33,473 nt of DNA from CANJDH01 sp031430015 (GTDB taxonomy: Bacteria > Pseudomonadota > Gammaproteobacteria > Burkholderiales > JAEUOS01), in contig JANPAR010000357.1 in NCBI GenBank assembly GCA_031430015.1, forward strand, positions 1 through 33,473. Direction: 5' to 3'. Positions 29,560-33,473 of the stretch are shown here, one piece after another (within the stretch, counting starts at the first letter, position 1; each line of letters begins with the position of its first letter). The position numbers were made by a program, and so were the translations under genes. A model generated the notes under the pieces. That model saw nothing but the letters and a program-made list of their open reading frames with translations. It searched no databases and had not been told where the DNA came from.

Positions 29560-30993
29560 ATGTCTTCATCAGCGCCGTGCGCGCCCATGCCTGCTTCTGC
29601 GAAACAGCAACCACGCTTCCCTTCGGTAGATCGCGTCGCCAACCACGTGCGGGCTGCCGCACTGATCGACCGTTTCGGCAGGCCCGCGCTGGTTGATGCG
29701 ATTCGTGCGGAAATCGAAGCAATGCGTGCGGCATCCTGCGCCGGCGCGACAGAGGAGGCGGTGCTCGATGGTGCCGGCGCGCGCGTCGAGAGCTGTTTCG
29801 CCCCCAGTCTGCGCCCGGTTTTCAACCTCACCGGCACGGTGCTCCACACCAATCTCGGTCGTGCGCCACTGCCGCGCGAGGCAATCGACGCGATCGCGGC
29901 CGTAGCAGCAGGCGCGAGCAATCTGGAGTTTGACCTGGGCACCGGCAAGCGCGGCGACCGCGACGATCATATCGAAGCTTTGATCCAGCGTCTCACCGGT
30001 GCCGAGGCCGCGACCGTGGTCAACAACAATGCGGCCGCTGTGCTGCTGGTGCTCAACGCGCTGGCCAACAAGCGCGAAGTGCCGGTGTCACGCGGTGAGC
30101 TGATCGAGATCGGCGGTGCGTTCCGCCTGCCCGACATCATGGCGCGCGCGGGCTGCAGGCTCATCGAGGTGGGCACCACCAACCGCACCCATCTGGCCGA
30201 TTACGCGAACGCAATCCATGCCAAGACCGCGCTGGTGATGAAGGCGCACACCAGCAACTTCATCGTGCAAGGCTTCACGGCTGCGGTGCCCGAGAATGAG
30301 CTTGCGGCCTTGTGTCAGGCGCGTGGCATTCCTTTTGTCAACGACCTCGGTGCCGGCTCACTGATTGATCTTGCCGCGCATGGCCTGCCGCGTGAGCCCA
30401 CCGTGCAGGGCACGCTGGTACAGGGCGCTGATCTCGTCACCTTCAGCGGCGACAAGCTGCTCGGCGGCCCGCAGGCGGGCATCATCGCCGGGCGCGCTGA
30501 TTTGATCGCGAAGATCAAGCGCAATCCCTTGAAGCGTGCCTTGCGCGTGGACAAGATGACCCTGGCGGCGCTCGAAGCGGTGTTGCGCCTGTATCTCGAC
30601 CCGGCGCGCCTGTGTGAGCGTTTGCCGACCTTGCGTCTGCTCACGCGCACGCCCGCGGCGATTCGCGCGAGCGCCCGCGAGGTGCAGCCGATGCTCGCGG
30701 CGCGTCTCGCCGGTTGGGCAGACTTGACGCTGATCGATTGCGCCAGCGAAATCGGTTCGGGTGCGCAACCACTCGAAAAGCTGCCGAGCGCGGGACTGGC
30801 CATCGCGCCGCTCGCTGCGCGCGGCAAGGGGCGCGGCGCCGCGCTGACGCACCTCGCCGCTGCCTTGCGTGCCCTGCCGGTGCCGGTGATTGGACGCATC
30901 GAAGACGATGGGCTGGTGCTCGACTTTCGCACGGTCGAGGATGCTGCCGCGTTGATCGCGCAGCTTGCGCAACTCGATCCACCCGCAAGATGA
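29560..30993 (+). CDS. selA: L-seryl-tRNA(Sec) selenium transferase
   Basis: PLP enzyme that converts seryl-tRNA(Sec) to selenocysteyl-tRNA(Sec) using selenophosphate, forming a large cytoplasmic ring. FPSVDRV opens the conserved region, FNLTGTVLHTNLGRAPLP and GSNLEFDLGTGKRGDRD-type segments follow, and FSGDKLLGGPQAG carries the PLP Lys299 (E. coli Lys295). I chose ATG at 29560 (477 aa); ATG 29587 (468 aa) and GTG 29491 are alternatives and none has a convincing ribosome site. selB starts 10 bp after its stop and the tRNA gene follows, so the three form one selenocysteine cluster. selD is not in the window. Confidence 0.95.
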   Translation: MSSSAPCAPMPASAKQQPRFPSVDRVANHVRAAALIDRFGRPALVDAIRAEIEAMRAASCAGATEEAVLDGAGARVESCFAPSLRPVFNLTGTVLHTNLGRAPLPREAIDAIAAVAAGASNLEFDLGTGKRGDRDDHIEALIQRLTGAEAATVVNNNAAAVLLVLNALANKREVPVSRGELIEIGGAFRLPDIMARAGCRLIEVGTTNRTHLADYANAIHAKTALVMKAHTSNFIVQGFTAAVPENELAALCQARGIPFVNDLGAGSLIDLAAHGLPREPTVQGTLVQGADLVTFSGDKLLGGPQAGIIAGRADLIAKIKRNPLKRALRVDKMTLAALEAVLRLYLDPARLCERLPTLRLLTRTPAAIRASAREVQPMLAARLAGWADLTLIDCASEIGSGAQPLEKLPSAGLAIAPLAARGKGRGAALTHLAAALRALPVPVIGRIEDDGLVLDFRTVEDAAALIAQLAQLDPPAR

Positions 30994-31003
30994 TTTTCCC
31001 GGC

Positions 31004-32932
31004 ATGATCATTGCCACTGCCGGTCACGTCGACCACGGCAAGACCTCGCTGGTCAAAGCCCTCACCGGCATCGACGCCGACCGCCTGCCCGAAGAAAAGC
31101 GCCGCGGCATGACCATCGACCTCGGCTTTGCCTATGCGCAGGGCGGACCGGCACAGTCGATAGGGTTTGTCGACGTACCCGGCCACGAGCGCTTTGTGCA
31201 CAACATGCTCGCCGGCGTAGCGGGCATCGATTGTGCGCTGCTGGTGATTGCAGCCGACGATGGCCCGATGCCGCAAACGCGCGAGCACCTGGCGATTCTC
31301 GATCTGCTGGGCGTCAACGTGGGTGCGGTAGCCCTCACCAAGATCGACGCCGTTGATCCAGATCGGGTCGATGCGGTGGCCGGAGAGATTGCAGCCCTGC
31401 TCGCGCCGACCTCACTCGCGGGATCACCGGTGTTCCCGCTTTCGTCGATCACCGGCGCAGGTTTGCCCGCATTGCGTGCGCATCTGGCGAGTCTGCAAGC
31501 CACGCGCACAACGGGCGCCACCGGCATGTTCCGCATGACGGTAGACCGCGCGTTTACGGTCGCGGGTGCCGGCCTGGTCGCCACCGGCACCATCATCGCC
31601 GGCGCGGTCGCGGTTGGGGACGAGGTCAACCTGCTGCTCGCGGGGGTGTCCGCGCGGGTGCGTGGCCTGCACGCGCAAAATCGCGCCGCCCAACGCGCCG
31701 GCGCGGGCGAGCGCTGCGCCCTCAATCTCGCCGGCCCCGGTATCGCCCATGCCACGATTGTGCGCGGCGACTGGGTTGGTACTGCGAGCGCTGCACCTGC
31801 CGCTACACGCATTGACCTGCGGCTGCGTGTGCTCGCCTCTGAAGCACGCCCTTTCCGGCACTGGACGCCGGTGCATGCTCACATCGGCGCGGCCGATGTC
31901 ACCGGGCGCGTGGCCCTGCTCGAAGCCGACGCACTGGCGCCGGGAACATCCGGGCTTGCGCAACTGGTGCTGGATCGCCCGATGGGCGCCTGCCATGGAG
32001 ATGCCGTCATCCTGCGTGATCAATCGGCACGACGCACGGTAGGCGGCGGTCGGGTCATCGACGTATTCGCGCCGCCGCGGGGCCGTGCCCGCCCCGCACG
32101 CATTGCGTATCTGATGGCGATAGAGCACGATGACCCCGCGCAAGCGCTCGGCGCGGCGCTGGCGGTGTCGCCCAACGGCCTGAACCTGTCACGCTTTGCG
32201 GCCTGCCGCAATCTCGCTGCCGCAGAGTTCGACGCTCTCGCCGCAACCCGCCAACTGCTGCGCCCCGCGCCTGACTACGGCTTCCTGCCAGCCCATTGGC
32301 AGGCAGCACGACAGGCTGCATTGGATGTAGTCAAGGCCTGGCATGCGCGCTCACCCAATACGCCCGGCGTGCCCGAAGATCGCTTGCTCGAAGGCTCATC
32401 CATCAAACTGACATCTGCCCTGACATCGGCTCTGGGAGCCGATCTTGTCGCCTCGTCCGCCCTGGTGCGGGTGGGTGCGGCGTTGCGCCTGCCGGGGCAT
32501 AGCAGCGGTCTGCGTGGCGCGGATCAAACACTGTGGGAGCGCATCAGCAAGGCCTTGCTTGCCGAGGGCGAACGGCCACCGACGGTGGCTGAACTTGCGC
32601 TTGCTCTGAAATCGCAGGCGCGGCCGGTAAAGGATCTATTGGTGCGCGCCGCACAACTGCAGATGGCCTGGCGGGTATCGGAAGAGCGCTTCGCCCTGCC
32701 GAACACAGTGCAGGTTTGGGCCGCGCATGCCGCAGCACTGGCCGGGCCGGAGCGCAAGCGACGCTTCAAGGCCACCGACTTCCGAGACCGCGCAGGCGTC
32801 GGCCGCAATTTGTCGATCGAGATTCTCGAATTCTTCGACCGCGTCAAGTTCACCCGGCGCCTCGGCGACGAGCGCCTGCTGCAACGGCTACCGCGCGAGG
32901 TGTTTGGCGACCCGCAGGCGCCACCCCTGTAA
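31004..32932 (+). CDS. selB: Selenocysteine-specific translation elongation factor
   Basis: GTPase of 642 aa that delivers selenocysteyl-tRNA to UGA codons marked by a SECIS hairpin. GHVDHGKT (residues 7-14) is the G1 motif, RGMTIDLGFAY the switch I region, DVPGHERFVHNMLAG the G3 motif and LTKID the G4 motif. EF-Tu-like domains 2 and 3 run to about residue 360; the remaining part, to the end, holds the winged-helix repeats that bind SECIS RNA, with DRAGVGRNLSIEILEFFDRV in the last one. The ATG begins 10 bp after selA. Length is in the usual SelB range (E. coli 614). Confidence 0.96.
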   Translation: MIIATAGHVDHGKTSLVKALTGIDADRLPEEKRRGMTIDLGFAYAQGGPAQSIGFVDVPGHERFVHNMLAGVAGIDCALLVIAADDGPMPQTREHLAILDLLGVNVGAVALTKIDAVDPDRVDAVAGEIAALLAPTSLAGSPVFPLSSITGAGLPALRAHLASLQATRTTGATGMFRMTVDRAFTVAGAGLVATGTIIAGAVAVGDEVNLLLAGVSARVRGLHAQNRAAQRAGAGERCALNLAGPGIAHATIVRGDWVGTASAAPAATRIDLRLRVLASEARPFRHWTPVHAHIGAADVTGRVALLEADALAPGTSGLAQLVLDRPMGACHGDAVILRDQSARRTVGGGRVIDVFAPPRGRARPARIAYLMAIEHDDPAQALGAALAVSPNGLNLSRFAACRNLAAAEFDALAATRQLLRPAPDYGFLPAHWQAARQAALDVVKAWHARSPNTPGVPEDRLLEGSSIKLTSALTSALGADLVASSALVRVGAALRLPGHSSGLRGADQTLWERISKALLAEGERPPTVAELALALKSQARPVKDLLVRAAQLQMAWRVSEERFALPNTVQVWAAHAAALAGPERKRRFKATDFRDRAGVGRNLSIEILEFFDRVKFTRRLGDERLLQRLPREVFGDPQAPPL

Positions 32933-32946
32933 AATTTGAACACCAC

Positions 32947-33041
32947 GGAAGGGAATTGCTCCCGGTGGAGTGCCCGGACTTCAAACCCGGAGAGGGGCGT
33001 CAGACGTCCCTGGTGGGTTCGACTCCCACTCCCTTCCGCCA
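32947..33041 (+). tRNA. selC: tRNA-Sec (anticodon TCA), CCA encoded
   Basis: A 95-nt tRNA with the selenocysteine hallmarks: an 8-bp acceptor stem (32947-32954 with 33030-33037, all paired), extended D-stem, a long variable arm (7-bp stem with loop CAG and one G-U pair), 5-bp T-stem with TTCGA, discriminator G and encoded CCA. The anticodon TCA is at 33-loop positions 32981-32983. The top pair of the anticodon stem, where E. coli has A-U, is an A-C mismatch (32978 and 32986). It follows selB by 14 bp and is probably part of the same transcript. Confidence 0.97.
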
Positions 33042-33084
33042 CCGGTCAACACGGCAGATCGTCATTCGGCATTGCCTGCCAATG

Positions 33085-33112
33085 AAAAAGCCGCCTCGAA
33101 GGGCGGCCTTTT
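33085..33112. terminator. Bidirectional terminator between tRNA-Sec and the redoxin gene
   Basis: GCCGCC (33090-33095), 6-nt loop, GGCGGC (33102-33107). TTTT follows on the + strand (33109-33112) and AAAAA precedes it (33085-33089), giving T-runs in both directions. It can serve the tRNA gene and the convergent redoxin gene. Confidence 0.8.
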
Positions 33113-33148
33113 CATCGTGTGCAGTGCGGCCACGCGAAACGGATCACA

Positions 33149-33473
33149 TCACTTTTTCTGTGCTTCGTAAAAATTGACCAGCTTGATCACATCGGTTGCC
33201 TCGATGCGCCCCAAGGGGCCATCACTGTAGCTCGAGCCGATCACTTTCGATTCGGCATTCAGGATGAATTCCGAGGGCTGGATGATCTGGCGCCGCTCTT
33301 CCCACCAGGAACCGAGCTGATCGGCCTGCGCGCGAGTCACACCGTACCCAAGCGGGAAGTTGAGTTCATCGGCCACCGGTTTGGATTTGTCTTCCGGATC
33401 CACGCTGGCTGCAAACACCTTCACCCCGAGCGCAGCAAACTCGTCTTTCAACTTCGCAAAGCCGACCAACTGC
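33149..33473 (-). CDS. Peroxiredoxin-like (AhpC/TSA) protein, 5' part beyond window edge
   Basis: C-terminal 107 codons of a thioredoxin-fold redoxin. The frame is still open at the last base, so the start is outside; the partial codon at the edge is followed by QLVGFAKLKDEFAALGVKVFAASVDPED, which resembles the helix and strand just after the peroxidatic residue in AhpC/TSA proteins. Hence the Cys or selenocysteine active site should lie a few codons past the edge. FILNAESKVIGSSYSDGP and a typical C-terminus follow. It converges on the selenocysteine cluster. I see no reason to call it truncated other than by the window. Confidence 0.85.
   Translation of the reverse strand, partial: QLVGFAKLKDEFAALGVKVFAASVDPEDKSKPVADELNFPLGYGVTRAQADQLGSWWEERRQIIQPSEFILNAESKVIGSSYSDGPLGRIEATDVIKLVNFYEAQKK

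Overview
The window looks like a high-GC betaproteobacterial chromosome segment, most likely Burkholderiales. The pointers are three Bug-type (tripartite tricarboxylate) solute-binding proteins without membrane partners, a second-copy style infA beside a cold-shock gene, many acyl-CoA catabolic genes, and a selA-selB-selC cluster. This placement is inference from gene content; no 16S or other phylogenetic marker is present.

Left part (1-6301, all +). A 3' thiolase fragment is followed by a DUF1569 lipoprotein, two PaaI-type hotdog thioesterases, an alpha/beta hydrolase, an enoyl-CoA hydratase/isomerase and an HSDL2-like short-chain dehydrogenase. Several starts overlap the preceding stop, so this is probably one acyl-CoA/lipid operon. 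A PIN-toxin/ribbon-helix-helix antitoxin pair follows, with an inverted-repeat operator just before the toxin start.

Middle part (6333-14962, all -). Reading from 14962 downward: badH (2-hydroxycyclohexanecarboxyl-CoA dehydrogenase), badI (2-ketocyclohexanecarboxyl-CoA hydrolase), an acyl-CoA synthetase, a Bug solute-binding protein, an acyl-CoA dehydrogenase, glutaryl-CoA dehydrogenase and an OsmC-family protein. A MarR regulator, the likely BadR, is divergent across an AT-rich 162-bp region with promoters on both strands. The set reads as a route for alicyclic acids (cyclohexanecarboxylate type): uptake, activation, oxidation, ring opening, and glutaryl-CoA oxidation. The first steps and the substrate are inferred.

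Right part (15125-33473). After badR come a two-subunit molybdenum hydroxylase of isoquinoline-oxidoreductase type, then infA and a cold-shock gene on the minus strand. The cold-shock gene has a long leader with a hairpin and U-rich tract. Next is a carboxylate-catabolism block: two Bug proteins, an unusual amidohydrolase lacking the HxH metal motif, an acyl-CoA ligase, a convergent IclR regulator, a CaiB-type CoA-transferase, an acyl-CoA synthetase with an altered P-loop, and a double-hotdog dehydratase. The selenocysteine machinery (selA, selB, tRNA-Sec) follows. The window ends in a convergent redoxin-fold gene whose active site lies just beyond the edge; it is a natural selenoprotein candidate to check.
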